From Jatrophihabitans sp964252635 (GTDB lineage: Bacteria > Actinomycetota > Actinomycetes > Mycobacteriales > Jatrophihabitantaceae): 64,000 bases of DNA. Below are positions 56,362 to 64,000 of the stretch, piece by piece. The notes beneath the pieces are model-generated. The model had not been told where the DNA came from. It did no database searches and saw only the letters and a list, made by a program, of their open reading frames with translations. The number at the start of each line of letters is the position of its first letter. Positions within the stretch are counted from its first letter, which is position 1. The position numbers and the translations under genes are program-made. The stretch lies in contig NZ_CAXUNP010000009.1 of assembly GCF_964252635.1 (NCBI RefSeq), positions 42,370-106,369 on the forward strand, written 5' to 3'.

Positions 56362-57261
56362 TCAGTCGTCGGCCGGCGGGGGCGACGCCTCTCGCAGGCT
56401 GCGGACGGGAAGCTGGAACTTCGAGACCAACCGGTCGGTGAAACTGACATCGCCCAGCCGCACGACCCGCACGGGCAGCGCGCCGCGGCGGATCCGCACC
56501 CGCGCGCCGGCCTGGACCGGGAAGGACCGGCGTCCGTCGCAGCTCAACACCGCCTCGTGGGTCGCGCTGACCAGTTCGATGTCGACGGTCGAGGTCGGTG
56601 AGACGACGAACGGTCGCGCGAACAGCGCGTGCGCAGCGTTGGGCACGATGAGCATGGCGTCGACGTCCGGCCACACGATCGGGCCGCCCGTGGAGAACGC
56701 GTAGGCGGTCGACCCGGTCGGCGTCGCGCAGAGCACGCCGTCGCATCCGAACCGCAGGAAGGGCCGCTCGTCGACGGCCACCGCGACCTCGAGCATCCGT
56801 TCGCGGTTGGTGCGTTCCAGCGAGGCCTCGTTGAGGGCCCAGGCCCGGTCGACGATCGCGCCGTCGACGATGACCTCGGCGTCGACGGTGACGCGCTCCT
56901 CCACCTCGAACCGGCCCGCGGTGAGGGCGGCGATCGTGTCGTCCAGGGTGGCCGGCTCGGCCTCGGCCAGGAACCCCACGTGGCCGAGGTTGACCCCGAG
57001 CATGGCCACGCCTGCGGGGCGGGCGAGCTCGGCGGCCCGGAGCAGGGTGCCGTCGCCGCCGAGGGCGATCATGAACTCGCAGTCGCGGGCGGCGTCGGCC
57101 TCGTCCAGGACGCGTACCTCGTTGCCCAGGCAGGCAGCGGCCTCGCTGGGCAGCATGCGCACCTCGTAGCCGGAGGCGCGCAGCAGCTCGCTGGTACGGG
57201 TGGCCAGCTCGATGATCTGCCGTCGCGAGGTGTGCGCGACCAGCAACACGGACTTGGTCAT
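56362..57261 (-). CDS. nadK: NAD kinase
   Basis: 299 aa. GGDGTLLRAAELARPAGVAMLGVNLGHVGFLAE and the NE/D motifs (GDGVLCATPTGSTAYAFSTGGPIVWPDVDAMLI) are intact. Forms NADP from NAD and ATP/polyphosphate. ATG 57261 overlaps the tlyA stop (ATGA). Normal length. Confidence 0.97.
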   Translation of the reverse strand: MTKSVLLVAHTSRRQIIELATRTSELLRASGYEVRMLPSEAAACLGNEVRVLDEADAARDCEFMIALGGDGTLLRAAELARPAGVAMLGVNLGHVGFLAEAEPATLDDTIAALTAGRFEVEERVTVDAEVIVDGAIVDRAWALNEASLERTNRERMLEVAVAVDERPFLRFGCDGVLCATPTGSTAYAFSTGGPIVWPDVDAMLIVPNAAHALFARPFVVSPTSTVDIELVSATHEAVLSCDGRRSFPVQAGARVRIRRGALPVRVVRLGDVSFTDRLVSKFQLPVRSLREASPPPADD

Positions 57262-58196
57262 GTCGCGCTCGTTCCGGTCCGCGGCCCGCGATCGCCGGAA
57301 CCGGTGTCGGCGGTGGACGCGCGACCCGTCTCACCGGTCGCCGCGGCGTCGGCATTTCGGGTCGGCACGGCACGAGACGCGTCGTGGCCGTCGGTGTGGT
57401 CTGCGATCACGGTGGCTGCGATCTCCTCGGAGCTCAGGCGGGCGCCGTCGCTTCGGCGCAGCCAGAGGAAGAATTCCACGTTGCCCGACGGGCCGGGCAG
57501 CGGGCTGCGAACCACGCCCTGCGCGGCCCAGCCTGCCGCGGCCGCCACGTCCGCGACGTGCACGACGGCATCGGCGCGGTGCGCGGGGTCGCGCACGACT
57601 CCGCCGGCGCCGAGTCGTTCGCGTCCGACCTCGAACTGGGGCTTGACCATGGGCAGCAGATCTCCGTCGTCCGCCGTGCAGGCCATCAGTGCGGGCAGGA
57701 CGATCGGTAGGGAGATGAAGGACAGGTCGGCGACGGTCAGCTGCGCCGGCCCGCCGATGGTGGCCGCGTCCAGGGCGCGGACATTGGTGCGGTCGACGAC
57801 CTGCACCCGTTCGTCGGTCCGTAGCGACCAGGCCAGCTGCCCGTAGCCGACGTCGACGGCGACCACCCGTTCGGCACCGGCTCGCAACAGGACGTCGGTG
57901 AACCCGCCGGTCGAGGCACCGGCGTCCAGGCAGCGACGCCCGGTCACGACGATCTGCGGGAACGCGGCCAGCGCGCCGGCCAGCTTGTGACCGCCGCGGG
58001 ACACGTAGCCGGGGTCGTCGTCGTCGGCGACGACCCGCACCGACGCATCGTTGTCGACCCCGGTCGCGGCCTTGGTGGCCGTGACGCCGTGCACCTCGAC
58101 CCGACCCTGGGCGATGAGAGCGGCGGCCTGCTCGCGGGAGCGGGCCAGGCCGCGTCGCACCAGTTCGGCGTCGAGCCGCTGCAGTCGTCGGGCCAC
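57258..58196 (-). CDS. tlyA: TlyA family rRNA 2'-O-methyltransferase
   Basis: 312 aa from GTG 58196 (ARRLQRLDAELVRRGLARSREQAAALIAQGRVEVHG). S4 domain followed by an FtsJ-like methyltransferase (LDAGASTGGFTDVLLRAGAERVVAVDVGYGQL; KPQFEVGRERLG). Methylates 16S and 23S rRNA (capreomycin sensitivity). About 45 residues longer than the usual 268: the tail after VIADHTDGHDAS is Thr/Gly/Arg-rich and disordered. Confidence 0.95.
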   Translation of the reverse strand: MARRLQRLDAELVRRGLARSREQAAALIAQGRVEVHGVTATKAATGVDNDASVRVVADDDDPGYVSRGGHKLAGALAAFPQIVVTGRRCLDAGASTGGFTDVLLRAGAERVVAVDVGYGQLAWSLRTDERVQVVDRTNVRALDAATIGGPAQLTVADLSFISLPIVLPALMACTADDGDLLPMVKPQFEVGRERLGAGGVVRDPAHRADAVVHVADVAAAAGWAAQGVVRSPLPGPSGNVEFFLWLRRSDGARLSSEEIAATVIADHTDGHDASRAVPTRNADAAATGETGRASTADTGSGDRGPRTGTSAT

Positions 58197-58200
58197 GCGG

Positions 58201-58485
58201 TCAGGCGTCGTCGATCGTTCCGAGCGCGTTCTGCAACTCGGTGTGCACCGACTGGTAGAGATCGGCCTGCTCGTGGGTCGGCCGCTGATGAATGCCGTCG
58301 AGGCGACCGAGCGCGACCTGGAGCGGCGTGGCCGATCCGGTCTCGGCGGGACCCGACGCAGCCATACCGTCAGGACCCGACGCAGCCGCGAGGTCAGAAG
58401 TCGGCGCACCTGGGGCACTCACGTCGTCAGGACCCGGCCCACTTGACGTAGCCGCGTCGTCGGAGGTCGGCTCGGACGTGGTCAC
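58201..58485 (-). CDS. Small conserved protein of unknown function upstream of tlyA
   Basis: 94 aa from GTG 58485 (AGGAG just upstream). The first half is Ser/Pro/Asp-rich with a direct repeat of GGACCCGACGCAGCC in the DNA; the conserved part is the C-terminal helix LQVALGRLDGIHQRPTHEQADLYQSVHTELQNALGTIDDA. Stops 4 bp before the tlyA GTG. Function unknown. Confidence 0.65.
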   Translation of the reverse strand: MTTSEPTSDDAATSSGPGPDDVSAPGAPTSDLAAASGPDGMAASGPAETGSATPLQVALGRLDGIHQRPTHEQADLYQSVHTELQNALGTIDDA

Positions 58486-58683
58486 AGGCTCTCCTGACGT
58501 CGGGTCGGCCGGGCACCCACCGGTGGCGGGCGGTGCCGCGTTGCTGCACGTGCTTGCTGGCGAACGGAGCGGCACCGTGCGTCGACGGTACTAGTCGAGG
58601 GCTGCGGTAGCGTCGCAACAGTCCTGACCGGTTGGCAACACAGTCGCCGCGAACAGGCCCCGTCTGGGTGGAACGGAGTCCTG

Positions 58684-59019
58684 GTGGCGAGTCTGCAGGA
58701 GTGCGAACAGGCGCTGCACGTCCTGGCCGACCGGCTTGCCGCCACGGACCCGGCCCGTCGAACCGCCGGGTTCGACCGCACCCTGAGCTGCACGATCCGT
58801 GACCTGCACGTCGTGTTCGGCGGCCGGCTGCACGACGGTCTGTTGCTCGACATCGCCCGGGTGGATGCCGCCACCGGACAGATCACGTTGGACCTGACCG
58901 GCGACGATCTCCTGGCTCTGGTCGACGGTTCTCTCAACCTGGCGTCGGCCTGGGCCGGCGGACGGGTCAAGGTCAGCGCCGGCGTCCGTGACCTGATGAA
59001 GCTCCGCTCGATCTTCTGA
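58684..59019 (+). CDS. SCP2 sterol-binding-domain protein
   Basis: 111 aa. SCP2-like fold: SLQECEQALHVLADRLAATDPARRTAGFDRTLSCTIRDLHVVFGGRLHDGLLLDI...DDLLALVDGSLNLASAWAGGRVKVSAGVRDLMKL. A hydrophobic lipid-binding tunnel is expected. The GTG at 58684 has GGAACGGAG upstream. Followed by a minisatellite and then a HAD gene on the other strand. Confidence 0.85.
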   Translation: MASLQECEQALHVLADRLAATDPARRTAGFDRTLSCTIRDLHVVFGGRLHDGLLLDIARVDAATGQITLDLTGDDLLALVDGSLNLASAWAGGRVKVSAGVRDLMKLRSIF

Positions 59020-59042
59020 GCACACCCGACACGCGACCGCCG

Positions 59043-59103
59043 CACCGTGGCACCGTGGCACCGTGGCACCGTGGCACGCATGATCACCGTGGCACGCATG
59101 ATC
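59043..59103. repeat. CACCGTGG minisatellite between SCP2 and HAD genes
   Basis: Four tandem copies of CACCGTGG (59043-59074), then CACGCATGAT twice with another CACCGTGG between, ending 59103. It lies directly downstream of both converging genes and reaches the HAD stop codon. Confidence 0.8.
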
Positions 59104-60274
59104 AGGACGTGTCGAGGCCCAGCGCGGCCAGCACCGAGCGAGCATCGTCGGACGTCCCGGCTCGGACCCGGGTCTGATCGCCCCCCGCCGTGTGCCGGGA
59201 CCAGATCCCGGCACACAGCGCTCTGATCGCGTCGAGCTGGTCCTCGTCGTACACGGGTTCCGTCGCCCCGTCCTGCGAGCGGGTCCCGGTCTGCAGCCCT
59301 GCGCCGTTCTCCACCGTGCGGTGCTCCCCGGTGGTCTCCAGTACGACCTCGGTCTTGTCGGAGGCTCCCCGGCCCGGCTCGCCCGTGGTCGAGATCGTCG
59401 CCCGCCATCGGCCGCATGACGCCCCTGTGGTCTCGACCTCGACTGGAGGGTGCACCACGAGAACATCCCTCAGGTCCGACCCGACGTACGTCGGTCGATG
59501 CTGCGGGACGGCCCGCAGCAGCTCGGGGACGGTGGTCACACCCGAGAACACGATCATGCTGTCGCAGCCCACCGCATTGGCGCCCTCGATGTCGGTGTCG
59601 AGGCGGTCGCCGACCACGAGCGGGCTCGCGGCTCCGGTGCGCAGCAGCGTCTCGCGGTGCATCGTCGGGTCCGGCTTGCCGGTGACGACAGGGTCCGCAC
59701 CCGTGGCGTGCTGCAGGGCCTTGACCAGCGACCCGTTGCCCGGCAAGGGGCCGCGCGGGGACGGCACGGTCGGATCGATGTTCGTGGCCACCCACGGCGC
59801 GCGGCGATTGATCGCCACCGCGCCCTCGCTGAGCAGCGCCCAGTCCATCGTGGGCGAGAAGCCCTGTACGACGGCATCGACCCGGCCGTCGGCGTCGTGC
59901 ACCGGGGTCAGACCTCGTTCCCGCAACGCCTCGATCAGACCATCCGTGCCCAGCACGAGGACCCTCGCGCCGGACGGCAGGCGGTCGGACAGATACCGTG
60001 CCGCGGCCTGGGCCGAGGTGATGACCTCCGTCGCCTCGGCCGAGATACCGAGCTCGGTCAGGTGCGCCGCGACTGCTTGCGGAGGCCGGGCGGCGTTGTT
60101 CGTCACGAAGGCGAGACGCATCCCCTCCTCGCGGGCTCGACGCAGAGCCTGAGGCGCCCCCGGCACGGCATCCGGCCCCACGTAGACCACGCCGTCGAGA
60201 TCGAGCAGCGCCACGTCGTAACGCGTCGACAGCGGACCATCGGAACCGCGCAGCGTGGAGCTCACGGGTCGCAT
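59102..60274 (-). CDS. HAD-superfamily phosphatase (NagD/pyridoxal-phosphatase-like) with C-terminal extension
   Basis: 390 aa. Motif I DLDGVVY (near residue 26), VTNNAARPP, GKPDPTMHRE and VVGDRLDTDIEGANAVGCDSMI are the class II HAD motifs. The catalytic part ends about residue 270; the last 115 residues (including the Gly/Arg/Ser-rich TGEPGRGASDKTEVVLETTGEHRTVEN and YDEDQLDAIRALCAGIW) are an extension I do not recognise. Divergent from the DUF1015 gene (37 bp). Confidence 0.88.
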   Translation of the reverse strand: MRPVSSTLRGSDGPLSTRYDVALLDLDGVVYVGPDAVPGAPQALRRAREEGMRLAFVTNNAARPPQAVAAHLTELGISAEATEVITSAQAAARYLSDRLPSGARVLVLGTDGLIEALRERGLTPVHDADGRVDAVVQGFSPTMDWALLSEGAVAINRRAPWVATNIDPTVPSPRGPLPGNGSLVKALQHATGADPVVTGKPDPTMHRETLLRTGAASPLVVGDRLDTDIEGANAVGCDSMIVFSGVTTVPELLRAVPQHRPTYVGSDLRDVLVVHPPVEVETTGASCGRWRATISTTGEPGRGASDKTEVVLETTGEHRTVENGAGLQTGTRSQDGATEPVYDEDQLDAIRALCAGIWSRHTAGGDQTRVRAGTSDDARSVLAALGLDTS

Positions 60275-60311
60275 GATCGCACGGGCCCGTCACTGCGTAC
60301 GATCGCCAGAC

Positions 60312-61601
60312 ATGCAGGCAGACGGCACCGCCGACGTCGACGTTCCCGGGCTGTCCCTCGAGCCCTTCCGAGCCATCCGACCGCAGGGCTCTTCGGAACG
60401 CATCGCTGCCCTGCTCTGCCCGCCGTACGACGTCATCGATGCGGCGCAGAGGGCCGAGTTGCTGCGCCGCGACCCGGACAACGCGGTGGGCGTGATCCTG
60501 CCCGAGCCGACGCCTGCGGGATACCGCCAGGCCGCGGACGAGCTGACGCGCTTGGTGCACGACGGCGTCTACCGCGTGGACGAGGCGCACGCGCTGTACG
60601 TCTATGAGATGGCCGACGACGACGGGCAGGTGACGCGTGGCCTGGTGGGCGCGGTGGAGCTGCGCGACCCGGGCGACGGCGTGATCCTTCCCCACGAGAA
60701 CACCATGGCCGGGCCGGTCGCCGACCGTCTCGCGGTCATGACGGCGACGGACAGCGACCTCGAGCCCATCTATCTCGTGTACGACGGCGGCGGCGAGGCG
60801 TCCGCAGTCGTCCGGGACGTCGAATCCGACACCCCGCTCGTGCAGGCGCGCACGCCGGACGGCCTGACCCACCGGCTGTGGGCCGTGACCGACCCCGAGG
60901 CCCACGCCGTCGTCCGGGCCGACCTGGCAACCCGTCGTGCGCTCATCGCGGACGGGCATCACCGGTACGCGACGTACCGCGAACGTGAGCGTCAGCGACA
61001 AGAGGCGGACGGACCAGGCCCGTGGGACCGCGGCATGGCGCTGCTGGTCGACTCGACCGACTACGGGCCACAGGTACACGCCATTCATCGCGTGATCCCG
61101 GGCCTGACCCTGGCCGACGCGATGGCACGGATCGAGGGCGTGGGCGCCGTCCAGACGGTCGGCGACGTGGCGACGGGACTCGACCGCGCCGAACGGACTG
61201 CCGGTTTCGCGCTCGTGCTGACCGACGGCGACCAGGTCGCATTGGTCACCGACCCGGACGCCACCCTGCGCAGCGCCGCTCGGCGGGGGGGCGACGTCCC
61301 GGCCCTGACCGAGCTCGACGTCACCGTGTTGCACCGTGGCCTGGTCGAACGGGTGTGGGGGCTGGTCGACGACGTGGACACGGTCCGATACGCACACTCG
61401 GTGGGCGAGGCCGTCCGCGATGCCCGCGCCGCGGGTGGCACAGCCGTGCTGCTGCGGCCGACCCCGGTGCAAGCCGTGACCGCAGTGGCGGCTGCCGGCG
61501 CCCGGATGCCACGCAAGTCCACGCTATTCACCCCGAAGCCGGCATCGGGACTGCTCATCCGGCGTCTCGCCGACCAGGGCGGAGGACCCGCACCGTCGTG
61601 A
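60312..61601 (+). CDS. DUF1015-family protein
   Basis: 429 aa from ATG 60312. LCPPYDVIDAAQRAELLRRDPDNAV at the N-terminus and the signature ADGHHRYATY near residue 217. DUF1015 enzymes are sometimes annotated as a serine-kinase-like group; the activity is unproven. Its last 47 bp (61555-61601) overlap the convergent SSB-like gene. Confidence 0.92.
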   Translation: MQADGTADVDVPGLSLEPFRAIRPQGSSERIAALLCPPYDVIDAAQRAELLRRDPDNAVGVILPEPTPAGYRQAADELTRLVHDGVYRVDEAHALYVYEMADDDGQVTRGLVGAVELRDPGDGVILPHENTMAGPVADRLAVMTATDSDLEPIYLVYDGGGEASAVVRDVESDTPLVQARTPDGLTHRLWAVTDPEAHAVVRADLATRRALIADGHHRYATYRERERQRQEADGPGPWDRGMALLVDSTDYGPQVHAIHRVIPGLTLADAMARIEGVGAVQTVGDVATGLDRAERTAGFALVLTDGDQVALVTDPDATLRSAARRGGDVPALTELDVTVLHRGLVERVWGLVDDVDTVRYAHSVGEAVRDARAAGGTAVLLRPTPVQAVTAVAAAGARMPRKSTLFTPKPASGLLIRRLADQGGGPAPS

Positions 61602-61905
61602 CGTCGACCGCGTAGCGACTGGTCGGCCCGGCGGGACTGCGCCAGAACCGACGTTGCAGGCTCCCCCGGATCTCGAGACGGTCGCCGGGCGCGGCGGCCA
61701 CCACGGAACGGTGGACCCGGACCCGGGTACTGACGCAGTCGATGCTGTCGACCTTGACCCGGCCTCCGGGCCGGCGGTCGACGGTCAGGCGGAACGTGGC
61801 CAGCAGATCACCGCTCGGCAGTTCGCGCAGGACGGGCTCGTCGGCCAGGCGGCCGCGGAGGAACACGCAGTTGTCCGCCTCGGGCGGAGCGTCCGTGGAA
61901 GTCAT
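61555..61905 (-). CDS. Small single-stranded DNA-binding-like OB-fold protein
   Basis: 116 aa. VFLRGRLADEPVLRELPSGDLLATFRLTVDRR and RVHRSVVAAAPGDRLEIRGSLQRRFWRS are an SSB-like OB fold. No acidic C-terminal tail is present, so it is not the housekeeping Ssb; it is a short paralogue. Its 3' end overlaps the DUF1015 gene by 47 bp. Confidence 0.82.
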   Translation of the reverse strand: MTSTDAPPEADNCVFLRGRLADEPVLRELPSGDLLATFRLTVDRRPGGRVKVDSIDCVSTRVRVHRSVVAAAPGDRLEIRGSLQRRFWRSPAGPTSRYAVDVTTVRVLRPGRRDAG

Positions 61906-62023
61906 GGGTCCAGCTTGCTGCGGCACGGCGACGGCCGGGGCAAACCGGGTGACGTTGTGGACGGTAGGAGTTGCTGTGGACGCGCACCAGCGGAACGGTC
62001 GGTGGGCCGTGCTATCGCGAGCC

Positions 62024-63280
62024 TCAGAGCAGGGCTGCGGCCCGATCTGCGGCGTCGAGCTCGCCGTCCGGGTCGAGCGCTGCGCTGGCGGCGAACCAGG
62101 ATGCCGCTTCCTCGGTGCGACCCGCGGCTTCCAGCGCGTCCGCGTAGGCGTACCAGAGACGCACCGACCCCGGACGCGGCCGGTCACGATCGAGACCACC
62201 GCGGGCCAGCACGGCCAACGCCGCGTCGAGCTGCCCGAGGTCGCGGCGTGCCCCGGCGATCACGATGAACAGCTCGGTGCGGGACTCGGGGTCGAGGCGC
62301 CCGACACCCGGATCGCTGAGCAGCCGCAGGGCCTGGGCCGGACGTCCCAGCGCGCGTTCGCTGTCGGCCATCAGGGCGAGATTGTGTGCGTCCCCGCCGA
62401 TGCGGCGGGCGGTCCGTAGCTCCGTCAGGGCTTCGGCCCACTCCTGGGCGCAGTAGGCGGCGACACCGACCGCCTCGCGGACGGCGCCCACCCGTGCGGC
62501 ACGGGCACGAGCTGCACGGGCCAGTTCCAGGGCCCGGCGCGGATCGCTGTCCAGCGCCTCACCAGCGGCTACCAGGTACCTCGCCACCGCATCGGCATTG
62601 GGTTTGCTCAACGAGCGCAGTTCGGCACGAACCCGCCGGTCCAAGAGCGTCGGGTCCACGTTCTCCGGAATGGGCGGTCCGGCGGGTTTCGATGCGGTGG
62701 GGCGTGCAGCAGGCTTGGCGTTCGGGCGCACGTCGCGCCGCGGGTAGCGCGGAGCCGGCCGCTCCTCCCGCCAATCCTCCACGGGGCCGCCCTGGGGGCC
62801 GCGCTGGGGGCCGCGCTGGGGGTTACCTTGTCGTGGTCGACCGGACGAGGCGCCGGCCGACCGCGGATTAGTGGTACCGCGCGACGGAGCGCGCCCGGGT
62901 CTGCCGGTCGAGGTCGAGCGCCCGATTCCTGCTCGGGCGGAGTCGCGACCGCTGGACGACTGCCCGCCAGCGCTATCGCCGGTGTGTCCGCGATGCCGGT
63001 CGCCCGACCCACCGCGGGTGGACGCGGCGTCGGTACGCCGGCCGCCCTGCGGGGTGCTCGATCGGCCACCCCGGCCCGCGCCCGCCGAGTCGCTGCGCGG
63101 CCGCGGGGTAGAACCGCCACCCGCTGTGCGCCGATCGCCGGGATCGCGGTGATGAGCTGCTCCGGCCGACGGGGCATCGTCGTCGCGACGCGGCCGCCCT
63201 GCTCGACGGGCGTCCGGCTTCGCGATTCGGCGACCGCCTCCGGAGTCTCTTCCGGCGCTGCTGCGGTGAGGCGATGACAT
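62024..63280 (-). CDS. Ser/Arg/Gly-rich protein with C-terminal TPR region
   Basis: 418 aa from ATG 63280. Residues 1 to about 200 are a disordered Arg/Gly/Ser tract with GNPQRGPQRGPQGGP repeats; the rest is a helical-repeat domain (AVARYLVAAGEALDSDPRRALELARAARARAARVGAVREAVGVAAY...ALMADSERALGRPAQALRLLSDPG...LWYAYADALEAAGRTEEAASWF), TPR-like. Immediately downstream of the rRNA operon on the same strand. Function unknown; the basic tail could bind RNA. Confidence 0.85.
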   Translation of the reverse strand: MSSPHRSSAGRDSGGGRRIAKPDARRAGRPRRDDDAPSAGAAHHRDPGDRRTAGGGSTPRPRSDSAGAGRGGRSSTPQGGRRTDAASTRGGSGDRHRGHTGDSAGGQSSSGRDSARAGIGRSTSTGRPGRAPSRGTTNPRSAGASSGRPRQGNPQRGPQRGPQGGPVEDWREERPAPRYPRRDVRPNAKPAARPTASKPAGPPIPENVDPTLLDRRVRAELRSLSKPNADAVARYLVAAGEALDSDPRRALELARAARARAARVGAVREAVGVAAYCAQEWAEALTELRTARRIGGDAHNLALMADSERALGRPAQALRLLSDPGVGRLDPESRTELFIVIAGARRDLGQLDAALAVLARGGLDRDRPRPGSVRLWYAYADALEAAGRTEEAASWFAASAALDPDGELDAADRAAALL

Positions 63281-63313
63281 GATGCTCGATTCTTCTGGAG
63301 AACGCACAAACGC

Positions 63314-63350
63314 AAATGAGGGCCGCCCGTAAGCCGGGCGGCCCTCATTT
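63314..63350 (-). terminator. rRNA operon terminator
   Basis: AAATGAGGGCCGCCCG (63314-63329) and CGGGCGGCCCTCATTT (63335-63350) form a 16-bp perfect stem. Read on the minus strand it lies just after 5S and is followed by ATTTGCGTTTGTG. Confidence 0.9.
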
Positions 63351-63359
63351 CACAGTGTG

Positions 63360-63477
63360 TCCGGCGACGTCCTACTCTCCCACGCAGTGGCCCGCGCAGT
63401 ACCATCGGCGCTGAGAGGCTTAGCTTCCGGGTTCGGGATGGGACCGGGCGTTTCCCTCTCGCTATGGTCGCCGAAAC
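63360..63477 (-). rRNA. rrf: 5S ribosomal RNA
   Basis: On the minus strand it begins GTTTCGGCGACCATAGCG and holds CCATCCCGAACCCGG, AAGCTAAGCC and GCGCCGATGGTACTG before the terminal GGGAGAGTAGGACGTCGCCG. About 118 nt, the normal size. Ends are judged by eye. Confidence 0.95.
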
Positions 63478-63589
63478 TCTATGGAGATATGGCCCGCACC
63501 GCCCGAACTACAGACGGGGACCGCACCTCGGGAACCGCACAGTGGACGCGTAGCACTTACCGACCCGAAGGTCGGCAAGAGGATGTTTG

Positions 63590-64000
<411 letters not shown>

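Overview
The window is high-GC chromosomal DNA from an actinomycete (Actinomycetota). The indicators are RbpA, the Pup-proteasome genes (pup, prcB, prcA, pafA, pafB, pafC), HelY beside TatC, a separate Lnt/Ppm1 pair, GarA, MctB, a SteA-like protein, PrcB with a propeptide, and frequent GTG/TTG starts with ATGA/GTGA overlaps. Much of the gene order matches that known from Mycobacterium, but the genus cannot be fixed from the sequence alone. Nothing here looks like a plasmid; one small integrated island is present.

Layout. 1-8.7 kb: tail of a GDPD gene, a TK1-type thymidine kinase, rbpA, a 5'-3' exonuclease with a C-terminal clamp-binding motif, ppm1-lnt, a frameshifted amidohydrolase, a LacI regulator and a second 5'-3' exonuclease. 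8.7-17.4 kb: DUF4333 protein with a YGQ low-complexity domain, helY, tatC, a 71-aa membrane protein where tatA is expected, pafC, pafB, pafA. 17.7-21.6 kb: alkB-rubredoxin-TetR, then an ECF sigma/anti-sigma pair divergent from a Rieske lipoprotein. 21.7-24.3 kb: prcA, prcB, an endonuclease VII-like HNH gene and pup. 24.4-29.6 kb: VWA/MoxR pair, DUF305 lipoprotein, membrane protein, MFS transporter, Fur-family regulator. 29.7-38.7 kb: gcvP with a glycine riboswitch, MerR, bifunctional nuclease, MerR, garA, gcvH, DUF881-sbp-DUF881, a pgsA-type gene.

38.74-41.84 kb is a roughly 3-kb island inserted in the 3' end of tRNA-Pro(GGG). It is bounded by a 46-bp perfect duplication of the tRNA 3' half and carries internal 27-bp bipartite repeats near both ends. 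It encodes a DUF6907-like protein, an ImmA-like protease, an excisionase-like protein, a ribbon-helix-helix protein, a DUF6941-like protein and a two-TM protein. It has no integrase, replication or structural genes.

41.9-58.5 kb is conserved housekeeping DNA, mostly on the minus strand: der-plsC-cmk-aroH-rluB-scpB-scpA-parA-xerD, Nudix hydrolase, pyrG, unknown gene, mctB, steA-like, recN, nadK, tlyA. After an SCP2-domain protein, a minisatellite, a HAD phosphatase, DUF1015, an SSB-like protein and a TPR protein, the window ends in the 3' part of an rRNA operon (23S partial, 5S, terminator) on the minus strand.

The functional blocks are pupylation and proteasomal degradation (Dop and the Mpa/ARC ATPase are not in the window), glycine cleavage with GarA-type metabolic control, alkane hydroxylation, an autoregulated ECF sigma module with apparently leaderless divergent transcripts, and chromosome segregation (parA, scpA, scpB, xerD). 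The most unusual item is the integrase-less tRNA-Pro island. Next come the leaderless divergent ECF promoters and the split proteasome locus.
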